Positions 1 through 9,075 of a stretch of DNA of 41,965 bases are shown piece by piece. This stretch comes from CAZDDI01 sp964504195 (lineage in GTDB: Bacteria; Chloroflexota; Anaerolineae; B4-G1; SLSP01). Numbering within the stretch: the first letter of the stretch is position 1; every line of letters starts with the position of its first letter. The notes beneath the pieces are model-generated. The model was not told the origin of the DNA and did not search any database. It saw only the letters and a list, made by a program, of their open reading frames with translations. Position numbers and translations under genes: made by a program. The stretch is taken from NCBI GenBank assembly GCA_964504195.1, contig CAZDDI010000037.1, positions 1 through 41,965 of the forward strand. Direction: 5' to 3'.

Positions 1-53
1 GATGTGATGTACAGTATACCTAATTTGCTGTAAACGTATTTCAGGACGGGTCA

Positions 54-109
54 TTGATTTGCGATTTGCGATTTGAAATTCGCCATTCGCCATTCGCCAT
101 TCGCTATTC
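54..109. repeat. Heptad tandem array upstream of glk
   Basis: Eight consecutive 7-bp words in one phase: TTGATTT, GCGATTT (x2), GAAATTC, GCCATTC (x3), GCTATTC. The words drift by single substitutions while the 7-bp period is kept. The array ends 2 nt before the AGGAGGT ribosome binding site of glk, so the upstream ATG at 73, which lies inside the array, is not a credible start. Confidence 0.85.
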
Positions 110-123
110 TCCAGGAGGTACAC

Positions 124-1110
124 ATGTTACTTGCAGGCGATATTGGGGGGACGAAGACGGTGTTGGCGATTTATTCGCCGGAGCAGGGCGCGCATGAACC
201 GTTGGTAGAGCAGACGTATCCTAGCGCGCGCTACGCGAGCCTGGAGGCGATTGTCACCGAGTTCCTCGCGGTGACGGATTATGCGGTGGAGCGCGCTTCT
301 TTTGATGTGGCTGGGCCGGTGGTGGCCGGGCGCGCGGCCATTACCAATCTGCCCTGGGTCATTGACGAGCAGGTGTTGCAGGAAACCTTCGGCTTCGAGA
401 TGGTCAAGCTCTTTAACGACCTGGAAGCCATCGCTTACGCCGTGCCTTTCATGCACCCTGACGAGCTGGAGACGCTCAACGAAGGCCGTGCTGCGCCCGG
501 TGGCACCATTGCCGTCATCGCGCCGGGGACGGGGTTGGGTGAGGCCTTCCTTACTTGGGACGGGGCGCACTACCACGCCCACGCTTCCGAGGGCGGTCAC
601 GCCGATTTCGCGCCTACCAATGGCCTGGAAATGGCGATGCTGGATTATCTACATATCCGTTATGATCATGTCAGTTATGAACGGATTTGCTCCGGGATGG
701 GCTTGCCTAACATTTACGCCTTCCTCAAAGATACGGGCCGTGCAGAGGAGCCGGACTGGCTGGCGGCGGCGCTTGCCGAGGCGACCGACCCCACGCCCAT
801 CATTGTCACTGCTGCATTGGATGAATCCCGCGCGTGCGAAATCTGCAAACTCACGCTCAACACTTTTGTCTCCGTGCTGGGCGCGGAGGCGGGTAATTTG
901 GCGCTCAAGGTACTGGCAACCGGCGGCGTCTACCTCGGTGGAGGTATTCCGCCGCGCATCCTGCCGCAACTCAAATCCAAGCGCTTCCTCAAGGCATTCC
1001 TGCGCAAGGGGCGACTTTCGCATGTCCTCGCACCGATGCCGGTGCAGGTAATCCTCAATCCGCGCGCGGCCCTGCTCGGCGCGGCCAGCTATGGCTTGGG
1101 GCTGGGGTGA
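124..1110 (+). CDS. glk: Glucokinase (Glk family)
   Basis: A cytoplasmic enzyme that phosphorylates glucose with ATP to glucose 6-phosphate, feeding glycolysis and, through phosphohexomutase, sugar-nucleotide synthesis. The 328-residue protein has the N-terminal phosphate-binding motif GDIGGTKT (residues 5-12), the catalytic FND at 97-99 (Asp99), the second nucleotide-binding motif APGTGLGEAF near 134-143 and the sugar-binding SEGGHADFAP (155-164). These are the signatures of the bacterial Glk family (PF02685) rather than ROK kinases, and the length is typical. I chose ATG 124 because AGGAGGT lies 5 nt upstream; the longer frame from 73 only translates a short tandem repeat. A perfect terminator follows at 1174. 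It converges on the protease gene on the other strand. Confidence 0.95.
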   Translation: MLLAGDIGGTKTVLAIYSPEQGAHEPLVEQTYPSARYASLEAIVTEFLAVTDYAVERASFDVAGPVVAGRAAITNLPWVIDEQVLQETFGFEMVKLFNDLEAIAYAVPFMHPDELETLNEGRAAPGGTIAVIAPGTGLGEAFLTWDGAHYHAHASEGGHADFAPTNGLEMAMLDYLHIRYDHVSYERICSGMGLPNIYAFLKDTGRAEEPDWLAAALAEATDPTPIIVTAALDESRACEICKLTLNTFVSVLGAEAGNLALKVLATGGVYLGGGIPPRILPQLKSKRFLKAFLRKGRLSHVLAPMPVQVILNPRAALLGAASYGLGLG

Positions 1111-1116
1111 GTCCGG

Positions 1117-1151
1117 GCGTGAAGTGTGAAACGTAATGCGTAAAACTTGAA
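1117..1151. repeat. Heptad array after glk stop
   Basis: Five 7-bp words starting 6 nt after the glk stop codon: GCGTGAA, GTGTGAA, ACGTAAT, GCGTAAA, ACTTGAA. It is the downstream-of-stop form of the spacer family seen throughout the window. In the sense direction the words carry TGA or TAA. Confidence 0.75.
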
Positions 1152-1173
1152 AATTAGTGTGTTTGGCTCTTAC

Positions 1174-1201
1174 CGCCACGATTCGTCGTGGCGTTTTTTT
1201 T
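1174..1201 (+). terminator. Rho-independent terminator of glk
   Basis: A perfect 8-bp stem (1174-1181 with 1186-1193), a UUCG tetraloop and a run of eight T (1194-1201). Textbook intrinsic terminator 64 nt after the glk stop. Confidence 0.93.
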
Positions 1202-1220
1202 GTACTTTGAGCCTGCCGCA

Positions 1221-1600
1221 GCCCGGTGGCTGAGCTTGCCGAAGCCGGTGCGAGCATTCCCTGCGGCAGGCTCAGGGTACGCTCGCGGTGGCTGAGCCTG
1301 TCGCAGCCCGGTGGCTGAGCCTGCCGAAGCCGGTGCGAGCATTCCCTTCGGCAGGCTCAGGGTACGCTCGCGGTGGCTGAGCCTGTCGCAGCCCGGTGGC
1401 TGANNNNNNNNNNNNNNNNNNNNNNNNNNNNNNNNNNNNNNNNNNNNNNNNNNNNNNNNNNNNNNNNNNNNNNNNNNNNNNNNNNNNNNNNNNNNNNNNN
1501 NNNGTACGCTCGCGGTGGCTGAGCCTGTCGCAGCCCGGTGGCTGAGCCTGCCGAAGCCCGGTGCGAGCACTCCCTTTGGCAGGCTCAGGGTACGCTCAAT
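1221..1600. repeat. 85-bp tandem repeat array of palindromic units
   Basis: Units begin at 1225, 1310 and 1395 (GGTGGCTGAGC...), a period of exactly 85 bp. After the gap the array resumes in another unit whose successor starts at 1537. Each unit contains an inverted pair GAGCCTGCCGAAG / CTTCGGCAGGCTC plus single TGAGCCTGTCGCAGCCC words. The same core (TGAGCCTGTCGAA) recurs at about 25.23, 34.24, 35.57 and 41.84 kb. No spacer variation suggests CRISPR; it looks like a REP-type palindromic element that was amplified in tandem. Confidence 0.9.
1404..1503. other. Assembly gap of exactly 100 N inside the repeat array
   Basis: A round 100-N run is a conventional scaffold placeholder, so the true length is unknown. 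The left side stops at offset 9 of the 85-bp unit and the right side resumes at offset 52, so the missing sequence should be 43 bp plus a multiple of 85 bp if the array is regular. Confidence 0.95.
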
Positions 1601-1602
1601 GC

Positions 1603-1638
1603 AAAAAAAGACGGGAAGGGGCAATTGCCCCTTCCCGT
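1603..1638 (-). terminator. Rho-independent terminator of the protease-nucleotidase gene
   Basis: A perfect 28-bp palindrome at 1611-1638 (core GGGGCAATTGCCCC), followed on the minus strand by a seven-T run (A7 at 1603-1609). It lies about 54 nt beyond the stop codon at 1692. Confidence 0.92.
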
Positions 1639-1691
1639 GTGTTAGATCCGCCCCTTTGAAACTTTCGGAGCAGATAAGAAGTCCCTTTCTG

Positions 1692-4600
1692 TTACCGCCC
1701 GTAGGCGATGATGATGCGGCCTTCGATCTCGGGCGTGACAGGTGAGAACTCGCCGAGGTAGTCAGCCAAAGCATCCGCTAGATTGGGGCCGAAGTCGTAA
1801 GGGTTGATGGCGTAGTCGCGGAACATCAGGTAGTTGTCGCCACCCTTGCGCATGAAGTCGTTGGTCACGACGTTGTAGGTTTGGGTGAGCACCAGTGCTT
1901 CCCACGCTGTCCCATTCCACACCTCGATGTTGGAAACGCGATCCCCCACAGGTTGATCGGCGTTGATGGTGTAGCGCAGGCCGGAAACATGGGCAAAGCC
2001 ACCGTTAGCGGAAGGATAGGTGCGTGCGCCGTTCTCTAGCGCCGCTTTCACATAGGTGCCTTCCAGCTGGAAGGTGGCGATGGCGTTACCGAAGGGCAGG
2101 GTTTCCAGAACATCGCCCATGGTGACCGTGCCGGTCATAATGGGGGCGCGCAGGCCGCCGCCGTTCTGGAAGGCGATCTGGTAGTTTGTACCAGGCTCGG
2201 CCTGATTGGCTGCCCAGAGCATGGCATCGGCAACCAGGTTGCCCATCAAACACTCACCCAGGCGGCAGATCTGCTGGCCCCCCACATTGATGGGGAGCGC
2301 GACCGTGGTGGTCCCGACAGGGGTTGCAACCAGGTCGGCAACGCCGGGGCGATATTTATCGAGCAACGTTTCCAGAGTAGCTGATTTGGCGATGTCGTTG
2401 CCCAAGAAGATGGGGTTGCCGCCATAGTAAGCTACGGTGCCCAAATGGAACGTGACATCCAGGTGGCCCAAGAAGGTGCCCCACTGATAGGCCGTGACGA
2501 CGAGCACCGGTTCTTCCGCCGGGCTTTCGACCACGGTGGGGTAGGCACCGGCGGGGGTCAGCGGATCATACTGGGGGAAGACGGGCGGCCCAAACTTGAT
2601 GGGTTCGTCGTCCGGGTTGTAGAGGAAGGTGTGGCTGTGTCCGCCGATGATGATGTCAATGCCACTGACGGCCTCTGCCAGTTCCAAATCGTAGTCGTAG
2701 CCCTGGTGCGTGAGGGCGATGATTTTGTCAATGCCCAGCGCGGTCAGTGCGTCCACAGCATTTTGTGCCGCCGTGATGGGGGCGGTGAAGGTGATGTTGT
2801 CCCCGGGGCTGGAGATATTCTCGGTTTCGGGTGTAGTGATGCCGATGATGCCGATCTGCTCGCCGCCGCGTTCGATGATGGTGTGGGGAAGGATTTTGCC
2901 GTTGAGCAGGGGTTCGGCGCTGGCATCAATGTTGGTGCCGAGAACCGGGAAGTTGACGCCGTCAATGAAGCGCGCCAGTTCCGCCGGGCCACTGTCGAAC
3001 TCGTGGTTGCCCACGGCCATCGCATCGTAGCCCAGAGTGTTCATGGTGTCGGTCAGTACACTGGAACCGAAGACGGTGAAGAAGAGGGTGCCCTGGAACT
3101 GATCGCCCGCATCCAACAGGAGGACATTGTCCTTCACGGTGCGTAGTTCTTCGACAACTGTCGCCAGGCGGGAGACGCCGGCCATACAGAGGCCGGCCGC
3201 TTCATCGGCGGGCTTGCAGCGCGCGCCGTTGCGGTTGTACTCATCCACGCGCGCGTGGAAGTCGTTGGTGTGCAGGACGGTGAGGGTGGACCACTCAGTC
3301 GCATCGTAGTTGCGGGCGACGAGTGGCAGGTAGATGGTGAAGGTTTCTTCCACGAACGTGGCGGTGACAACCTTGTTGGCGTCCATGACGAGGGTGGCGG
3401 GGTTGGTGTCGCCCGTGAGGTCGCCGCTCCAGCCCATGAATTCCCAGCCCATGTCGGCGCTGGCGGTGAGGATTACTTCCGTACCCTCTGCGTAGATGCC
3501 GCTCATGGGATCTACGCTACCGTTACCTACAACGTTGACCGTCAAGGTGTAGGTGGGGACGCCGGCCTCGATGAACGTGGCGGTGACAACCTTGTTGGCG
3601 TCCATGACGAGGGTGGCGGGGTTGGTGTCGCCCGTGAGGTCGCCGCTCCAGCCCATGAATTCCCAGCCCATGTCGGCGCTGGCGGTGAGGATTACTTCCG
3701 TACCCTCTGCGTAGATGCCGCTCATGGGATCTACGCTACCGTTACCTACAACGTTGACCGTCAAGGTGTAGGTGGGGACGCCGGCCTCGATGAACGTGGC
3801 GGTGACAACCTTGTTGGCGTCCATGACGAGGGTGGCGGGGTTGGTGTCGCCCGTGAGGTCGCCGCTCCAGCTCATGAATTCCCAGCCCATGTCGGCGGTG
3901 GCGGTGAGGATGATTTCCTCGCCCGCTTCGTAGATGCCGCTCATGGGATCTACGCTACCGTTACCTACGACGTTGACCGTCAAGGTGTAGGTGGGGACGG
4001 CCTGGACTTCCAGGTTGACGGGGACCACCACGAGCGGGGTCGCCGGATCGTTGCTGCTGACACATAGGTTGCCTTCATATATACCGGCACCTAGGCCCGT
4101 AGAGTCGAAGGTCACGATGGTGTCGTCGCTGCTATCCGGGGCGGTGATGCCGCTTGCCGGATCAACGGAGAGCCAGGGGAGGTCGGCGGGAGAATCACAG
4201 GGGTTAGGCTCTGCCGCAGACGCGTATGTGAGCGTGTCAATCCCGATGTAGTTGGAGTTACTGCCGCTGGGGCCGCCATTCTCCACGAAGTAGCGGAAGC
4301 CGATACGGCCATTGGTAGGGCCGCTCAGTCCGCTGATGGTGATGACGTATTCCGTCCACGCTTGCGGGTAGCCATTTCCAATCAGTGTGGGGTTAATGTC
4401 CTCTAGAAGCGTGGTAAAGTCCCCCACGCTTGTTGCGGTCGTGCCCACATCGATGCTGGCTCCAGCAGTACTCATCCGGACTTGCAGGCGATCTGCCCAG
4501 CTACTACCGGTACTCGTGCGCGTCCAGAATCTCAAGGTGTCACCGTTGTTGAAGGTGATTTCTGGAGTTAATCCCCAGTTGCTGATAGTGCCCACGCCTG

Positions 4601-7600
4601 CGGTGCTGTTGAAGTTGACGCCGATGTAGGAATTTTCGGCACCGGAGTGGGCGGGGAGGACGGTGGGGTTGCCCTGGAACCAGCTGGCTGTACCAAGTGG
4701 TTCGCTGTTGTTGATGATGGCCCAGCCGAGGCCCGGCAATAGAGTAATGTCATCGAAGCCTTCGGCCCAATCGGCGAAGATGAGGTGGTTGAGGCCTGGT
4801 GCTTCTTCGATCTCCCACTCTAGATCAGCAATACCAGTGTTGCTGATGGTGAGGGTATTGGTGGTTGTCGTGTTGGCCCATTGGACGCTGTTCAGCTCCG
4901 TGGTTTCAATCACGATTTCCGCCGTCGCTTCGACGTTCAGCGTGGCGGGGATGAGGACCAGTTCATTCGCCGGGTCGTTGGTGGTGAGACAGACTTGGTT
5001 GGTGTATGTACCTGCGGCCAGCCCGGTGGAATCGAAGGTAACCGCGACGTTCTGCGCGCTTTCCGGATCCACCAGCCCGCTCATGGGATCGAGCGTTAGC
5101 CAGGAAGGTACCGTACAGGTGATCTGGCCGGCGAGCGAGAAGGCGCGGCCTTCCGGTGCACTTGTCCAGGTCGTGGGCCAGCCTAGCAGCCCGTCAGGGC
5201 CAATTTGTTGGCCGATTCCCGTACCGCTGTGGAACCAGGCGTAGAGGACGTTGGGGCCAAGCGTAACGGCGGGCAGATCGGGATAGGCTAGTAGCCAGTA
5301 GGTGCCAGGGCTTAAAGTAACCGGGGGGACACCTGCGGCAACCAGATCGAGCGCCATGTTGTCATCCGTAATGCTTACACCAGGGTCAGTTATCCCGGCT
5401 GTGTAGCTCCAGATGTGCAAGTTTTGCCCGTCTTCAGGGTTGCCCGCTGGGCTACCTGCTACGTCTTCGTAGATGTACCAGTTTAGCCCTGTGGCGTTGG
5501 CCAGGGTCGTGCCAAGTGCGAAACCTTCCATAAAGATGGTCTCGATGGCCGCATCGTGGAAGAGGTCGAAGGCGGAGGATTGGTAGATGCCGGTGTTATC
5601 GGCATTGGAGTAGTTGTTGAGGCGTCCAGAGGTGCCTACGCGCGGTTGATTCCAGAGCATCCCAGAACCGCTAGTAGCAAATTGCCAATCCAGCGGCAGG
5701 CCGCCGGCATTGCCGATGACCAGGGTGTCTGCGGTTGTGGTATCGGGCGGCTGTGTGGCTGCGAGTGCGGTGGGGTTGAGGGTGAGGGTGGAACTCGCGG
5801 CTACGGGCCGCACGGCGATGGGCAGGTGGTGGGCAGGGATGCTGCTTTCTTCGACCACCTCGACCAGAACGTCGTCAACGTACCACTCGTCCTCATAGTC
5901 GCCCTGGTAGCGGAAGGCTATATAGACTTCCTCCCCGGCATAGGCGCTCAGGTCAATCACCTGCTCGACCCAGGTGGCGGTGACATCCCCAGAGTAGACT
6001 TCGGTGTAAGTAATTAGAGAAGGGTCGGGGTTGGCAGCGGTGGTCACCCATACGCCGTGATAGTTGTAGTAGTCTTGATAGAAATCGGCCTGCCAGAAAG
6101 AGAGTACGGCACCATCGTCCGGGATGGTTAAGCGTGGCGTCACCATCCAGGCGTCCGAAAGACCATCGGTGTTCGCGTCGCTATGGTAGGCAGCGTGATC
6201 GCCAGTGCGGGGAGCAACATTGTTAGCTACTGAACTCTGCTCCCAACCAGGATCGTCCACAGCGCCGATCTCAAAGAGCGTCCAGTCGGTGGGCGGGAAG
6301 GTGGCGTCTTCAAAGCTTTCTTCCAAGAGCGTGATACCCACTGCTTCCTCGATGTGCAGCTGTGCGAAAGCCCAGGCACCGGGTGTGAGTACATCCAGGT
6401 CGGCATCCACCGTGACGGTGAGCACCTGCGTGGCGCCCCCGGCAATGGTGAAGGTCGCCGGTTCAACGGTGATGACCATGCCCGCCGGGACGCCGCTGGT
6501 GGTCACATTGTAGGTGACATCCGTAGCGAGCACGCTGCGGAAGGTGCGCGTCCAGGAGCATGAACCTACACAATTCTGGTTCGCCAGGCTGGCGAGGTTG
6601 AGTGTGGTGGGGTCGCCACCCAGGGCCGGGTTTGTGTCGGTGTAGTTTTGGTAAGTTTCGTGCAACACCAGGCCGGTCAACGCCGCGTGGGTCAGATCGA
6701 GCCGGCCCGCGCCCACGTCGAAGGGATCGGCGGGGGTGGTCGCATCCTCTTTGAAGAGATTCTCAGTCCAGCTCGTCATCATCAGTGCGGATTGCACTTC
6801 GGCGGGAGTCCAAGTGGGGTAGAGCGAGCGAATGAGGGTGGCCGCCCCTGCGACGTGCGGGCTGGCCATCGAAGTGCCGCTCATCATGCCGAAGTCTTCC
6901 GGACCGCCCATATAGGCTGCGAAGATGTTGGTGCCGGGCGCGGTGACGTCGGGCTTGATCCAGTCAGCATTGACGTTGGGACCGCGCGAGCTAAGAACGG
7001 CCATGATGTCGGCCCAGTCGGCATTGACGACACGGCCCAATTCGGCGCTAATGCGCGCGGTAGGATCGGTCTCTGCCTGAATCCAGTTGCGTACGGCGAT
7101 GCCTTCATCCAGAGAGATGAAGACTGCCGGGATGGTGGTGCCTTCCAATCCGCCCATGACAATCGGCGGGCCGCCAGCATTGTTGAAGACTACTACAGCG
7201 ACAGCGCCGGCAGCGGTTGCATTGTTTACCTTGACGGCGAAGTTGCAGGTGCCGCGTTGAATCATTGCAATACTGGCGGTGAAGGCGCCGGCGGGGAAGG
7301 CATTACAACCTTCGATGTTAGCCGCATCTACATCACCAGCGTAGATGATGTCAGTTTCGATGTCGGCCGCGATAGCTGGGCCATCAGGGCCATGGATGGC
7401 GGCGATGTTTGTCAACTCGGCGGGGACAGTCCCCGGGCCGGTCACATCGAAGACATTGGCTATCACGCGCCCGATGGTGCTGTTGCCGACGGTCATTACC
7501 CAGGGCGCGTTGCCCGGCGAGCCGACGGTGCCTGCGTTTGGCCCGTCGTTGCCGGCGGAGGTGGCGACGAAGACGCCCGCCTCACGTGCGTTTAGGTAAG

Positions 7601-8729
7601 CATCGGAGTCCGAGTCGTTCCAGGGATCGGTTGGCCCGCCGCCGATGGAGTAGTTGATGACGTCCACTGCATCGGCAGTGGCGTCGTCAATGGCGGCCAT
7701 GATTGAGTCACCCTGGCAACCACCCGTGGCGGTGCAGACATCGTAGGCGATGATGTTGGCGCGCGGGGCCATACCCGAAATTTGGCTGAAGGTATAGCCT
7801 TCATAGTCCACGTTGTAGAGCACGTTGCCGGCGGTAGTGCTGCCGGTGTGGCTACCGTGGGAGTGATCGTCTTCGGGGTTATCGCCGGAGCTAGGGTAGC
7901 TATAGACGCCGATCAGCTTATCGTTACAGACCAACGTGCTGTCATAGCGGGGGTGAGAAGGGTCACACCAGCCGTAGTATTGCCCACGGGGATTGGTGTG
8001 GGTATAGCCATCATCGGCGGTGGCCGCGAAGGCGCGGTTGTCCATGTTGATGCCGGTATCAATGATACCGACGACCATGCCTTCACCCATCGTGCCTGTC
8101 AGCACACCGGTGTTGGTCCCGTCCCAGATACCCCAGGCATTGAGGAAGTCGGGGGTGGTATCGGTCTGGACGTAGCGCGTGAAGTTGCGGATCACACGGC
8201 GCACGCCGGGCATTTGGACCACTTTGGCGGCCTCTTCCGGGGTCAGCGTGACTGCCAGGCCGTTGTAGGCATAGCGATAGGTGTGGCGTACTTCAATAGC
8301 GCGGCCCAACAACTGGCCGGCATCCGTTAAGAACTGGACGCGCTTATTGGTGAGGTAGTTGAGGTAGGCGCGGCTGGTGGTGGTGTGTATGTCCAGTTTG
8401 GCGTCCCCAGTGATGAGGGGGCTGGTCGCAGTCAGGCCTTGCAGCCCGCCACGATAGCTGGCGAGGGGTGCATCTACTAGTTGGATGATGTAGATTGCCG
8501 GGCCAGTTTCGCCAGCGATCTCGTACATGACTTCGCTGGACTGAGATTCAAGGGCTGTCGCAGCAAAGTCGTTTGTGAGCTCCGGCATTTCGGCCTGGAT
8601 GCTTTGGCTATTCCGCGCGCCGTCTGGCGGCGGGTCTGCTGCGGCTACTGGCTGGGGTGCCCACAGTGCGGGCAGCGTCCCAAACAGCAGCGCCACAATC
8701 AATAACACATTTAATACTCGGTTACGCAT
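1692..8729 (-). CDS. Exported subtilisin-like protease fused to a 5'-nucleotidase (2345 aa)
   Basis: A giant secreted protein. Residues 1-30 form a signal peptide; about 75-185 resemble an I9 propeptide. The S8 catalytic domain has Asp224 (GIIDTG), His291 (HGSHTG), the oxyanion Asn in SAGNDG (about 394) and Ser620 (GTSMASPHVAG), with a PA-type insertion at about 440-560. Beta-sandwich regions follow (about 700-1575, including repeated SNDPA...VxVPVxLxV segments), then three 73-residue InlB-B-like repeats (from 1581, 1654 and 1727), a YLPLVARN linker (1800-1807) and a complete 5'-nucleotidase: HTNDFH 1820-1825, GDQFQG, GNHEFD 1907-1912, GGHSHT 2029-2034, and a C-terminal domain with NGGGLR (2189-2194). 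The start has AGGAGG 8 nt upstream. Expected roles are extracellular proteolysis and nucleotide dephosphorylation. Both modules keep their active-site residues. Having the two in one polypeptide is unusual; no LPXTG anchor is seen. Confidence 0.93.
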   Translation of the reverse strand: MRNRVLNVLLIVALLFGTLPALWAPQPVAAADPPPDGARNSQSIQAEMPELTNDFAATALESQSSEVMYEIAGETGPAIYIIQLVDAPLASYRGGLQGLTATSPLITGDAKLDIHTTTSRAYLNYLTNKRVQFLTDAGQLLGRAIEVRHTYRYAYNGLAVTLTPEEAAKVVQMPGVRRVIRNFTRYVQTDTTPDFLNAWGIWDGTNTGVLTGTMGEGMVVGIIDTGINMDNRAFAATADDGYTHTNPRGQYYGWCDPSHPRYDSTLVCNDKLIGVYSYPSSGDNPEDDHSHGSHTGSTTAGNVLYNVDYEGYTFSQISGMAPRANIIAYDVCTATGGCQGDSIMAAIDDATADAVDVINYSIGGGPTDPWNDSDSDAYLNAREAGVFVATSAGNDGPNAGTVGSPGNAPWVMTVGNSTIGRVIANVFDVTGPGTVPAELTNIAAIHGPDGPAIAADIETDIIYAGDVDAANIEGCNAFPAGAFTASIAMIQRGTCNFAVKVNNATAAGAVAVVVFNNAGGPPIVMGGLEGTTIPAVFISLDEGIAVRNWIQAETDPTARISAELGRVVNADWADIMAVLSSRGPNVNADWIKPDVTAPGTNIFAAYMGGPEDFGMMSGTSMASPHVAGAATLIRSLYPTWTPAEVQSALMMTSWTENLFKEDATTPADPFDVGAGRLDLTHAALTGLVLHETYQNYTDTNPALGGDPTTLNLASLANQNCVGSCSWTRTFRSVLATDVTYNVTTSGVPAGMVITVEPATFTIAGGATQVLTVTVDADLDVLTPGAWAFAQLHIEEAVGITLLEESFEDATFPPTDWTLFEIGAVDDPGWEQSSVANNVAPRTGDHAAYHSDANTDGLSDAWMVTPRLTIPDDGAVLSFWQADFYQDYYNYHGVWVTTAANPDPSLITYTEVYSGDVTATWVEQVIDLSAYAGEEVYIAFRYQGDYEDEWYVDDVLVEVVEESSIPAHHLPIAVRPVAASSTLTLNPTALAATQPPDTTTADTLVIGNAGGLPLDWQFATSGSGMLWNQPRVGTSGRLNNYSNADNTGIYQSSAFDLFHDAAIETIFMEGFALGTTLANATGLNWYIYEDVAGSPAGNPEDGQNLHIWSYTAGITDPGVSITDDNMALDLVAAGVPPVTLSPGTYWLLAYPDLPAVTLGPNVLYAWFHSGTGIGQQIGPDGLLGWPTTWTSAPEGRAFSLAGQITCTVPSWLTLDPMSGLVDPESAQNVAVTFDSTGLAAGTYTNQVCLTTNDPANELVLIPATLNVEATAEIVIETTELNSVQWANTTTTNTLTISNTGIADLEWEIEEAPGLNHLIFADWAEGFDDITLLPGLGWAIINNSEPLGTASWFQGNPTVLPAHSGAENSYIGVNFNSTAGVGTISNWGLTPEITFNNGDTLRFWTRTSTGSSWADRLQVRMSTAGASIDVGTTATSVGDFTTLLEDINPTLIGNGYPQAWTEYVITISGLSGPTNGRIGFRYFVENGGPSGSNSNYIGIDTLTYASAAEPNPCDSPADLPWLSVDPASGITAPDSSDDTIVTFDSTGLGAGIYEGNLCVSSNDPATPLVVVPVNLEVQAVPTYTLTVNVVGNGSVDPMSGIYEAGEEIILTATADMGWEFMSWSGDLTGDTNPATLVMDANKVVTATFIEAGVPTYTLTVNVVGNGSVDPMSGIYAEGTEVILTASADMGWEFMGWSGDLTGDTNPATLVMDANKVVTATFIEAGVPTYTLTVNVVGNGSVDPMSGIYAEGTEVILTASADMGWEFMGWSGDLTGDTNPATLVMDANKVVTATFVEETFTIYLPLVARNYDATEWSTLTVLHTNDFHARVDEYNRNGARCKPADEAAGLCMAGVSRLATVVEELRTVKDNVLLLDAGDQFQGTLFFTVFGSSVLTDTMNTLGYDAMAVGNHEFDSGPAELARFIDGVNFPVLGTNIDASAEPLLNGKILPHTIIERGGEQIGIIGITTPETENISSPGDNITFTAPITAAQNAVDALTALGIDKIIALTHQGYDYDLELAEAVSGIDIIIGGHSHTFLYNPDDEPIKFGPPVFPQYDPLTPAGAYPTVVESPAEEPVLVVTAYQWGTFLGHLDVTFHLGTVAYYGGNPIFLGNDIAKSATLETLLDKYRPGVADLVATPVGTTTVALPINVGGQQICRLGECLMGNLVADAMLWAANQAEPGTNYQIAFQNGGGLRAPIMTGTVTMGDVLETLPFGNAIATFQLEGTYVKAALENGARTYPSANGGFAHVSGLRYTINADQPVGDRVSNIEVWNGTAWEALVLTQTYNVVTNDFMRKGGDNYLMFRDYAINPYDFGPNLADALADYLGEFSPVTPEIEGRIIIAYGR
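3354..4008 (-). repeat. Three 219-bp intragenic tandem repeats
   Basis: The DNA encoding the InlB-like 73-residue repeats recurs with period 219 bp (GAACGTGGCGG at 3354, 3573 and 3792). By eye the two copies at 3354-3572 and 3573-3791 are identical, while the third differs at scattered sites. This indicates recent duplication or gene conversion, and is also a place where short-read assembly may have changed copy number. Confidence 0.9.
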
Positions 8730-8800
8730 AGTGTTTCCTCCTGAAAATTAGGTGTGTACACAGGTAAAACATTGGATAGGGGACATTGTGGATAGGGCAT
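8711..8800 (-). promoter_or_regulatory. Possible leader ORF / structured 5' leader of the protease gene
   Basis: In the minus-strand leader a perfect anti-SD complement (AAGGAGGTGAT) sits in a CCTC/GAGG hairpin context and overlaps an ATG at 8800. That ATG opens a 29-codon frame that ends inside the protease coding region (stop at 8711-8713), overlapping its SD and start. The SD-to-ATG spacing of 2 nt is short, so translation is doubtful. It could couple or attenuate protease translation. Confidence 0.25.
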
Positions 8801-9075
8801 CACCTCCTTTTTGAGGGTTTCTTTAGAGGCCGTTATGCGGCTAATTAAGCTGCTCTGCACGATTAAATGCAGGCAGGTTGAAGCCCTGCTTGTCGGAGCA
8901 AGCAGGGAAATCCGTGAGTGTGATTTGATGGTGCGCATTCGCAACAGTAATGGATTATCCGGCGCGTTACACTGGGGCGCGCAACAAGAGGTCGTCATCA
9001 GCATCGGTGCTGTTATAGTTCAAGAATTACCTGATTTATATGTAGTAGACAGGAAATCTTAATGAATTTTAAGAA

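Noticed and set aside
73..123. N-terminal extension of glucokinase
   Set aside because: It translates a heptad DNA repeat, and a strong SD sits before ATG 124.
1221..1600. CRISPR array
   Set aside because: The 85-bp period has no alternation of constant repeats and unique spacers, and no cas gene is in the window.
3255..4067. 270-residue plus-strand ORF with internal repeats
   Set aside because: It is the antisense shadow of the InlB-like repeat region of the protease-nucleotidase gene.
6648..7595. 315-residue plus-strand ORF
   Set aside because: Antisense to the subtilisin catalytic domain, whose motifs are fully conserved on the minus strand.
8711..9004. 97-residue minus-strand ORF upstream of the protease
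   Set aside because: No SD at its start, no recognisable composition, and it overlaps the protease start; only the last 29 codons are kept as a weak leader candidate.
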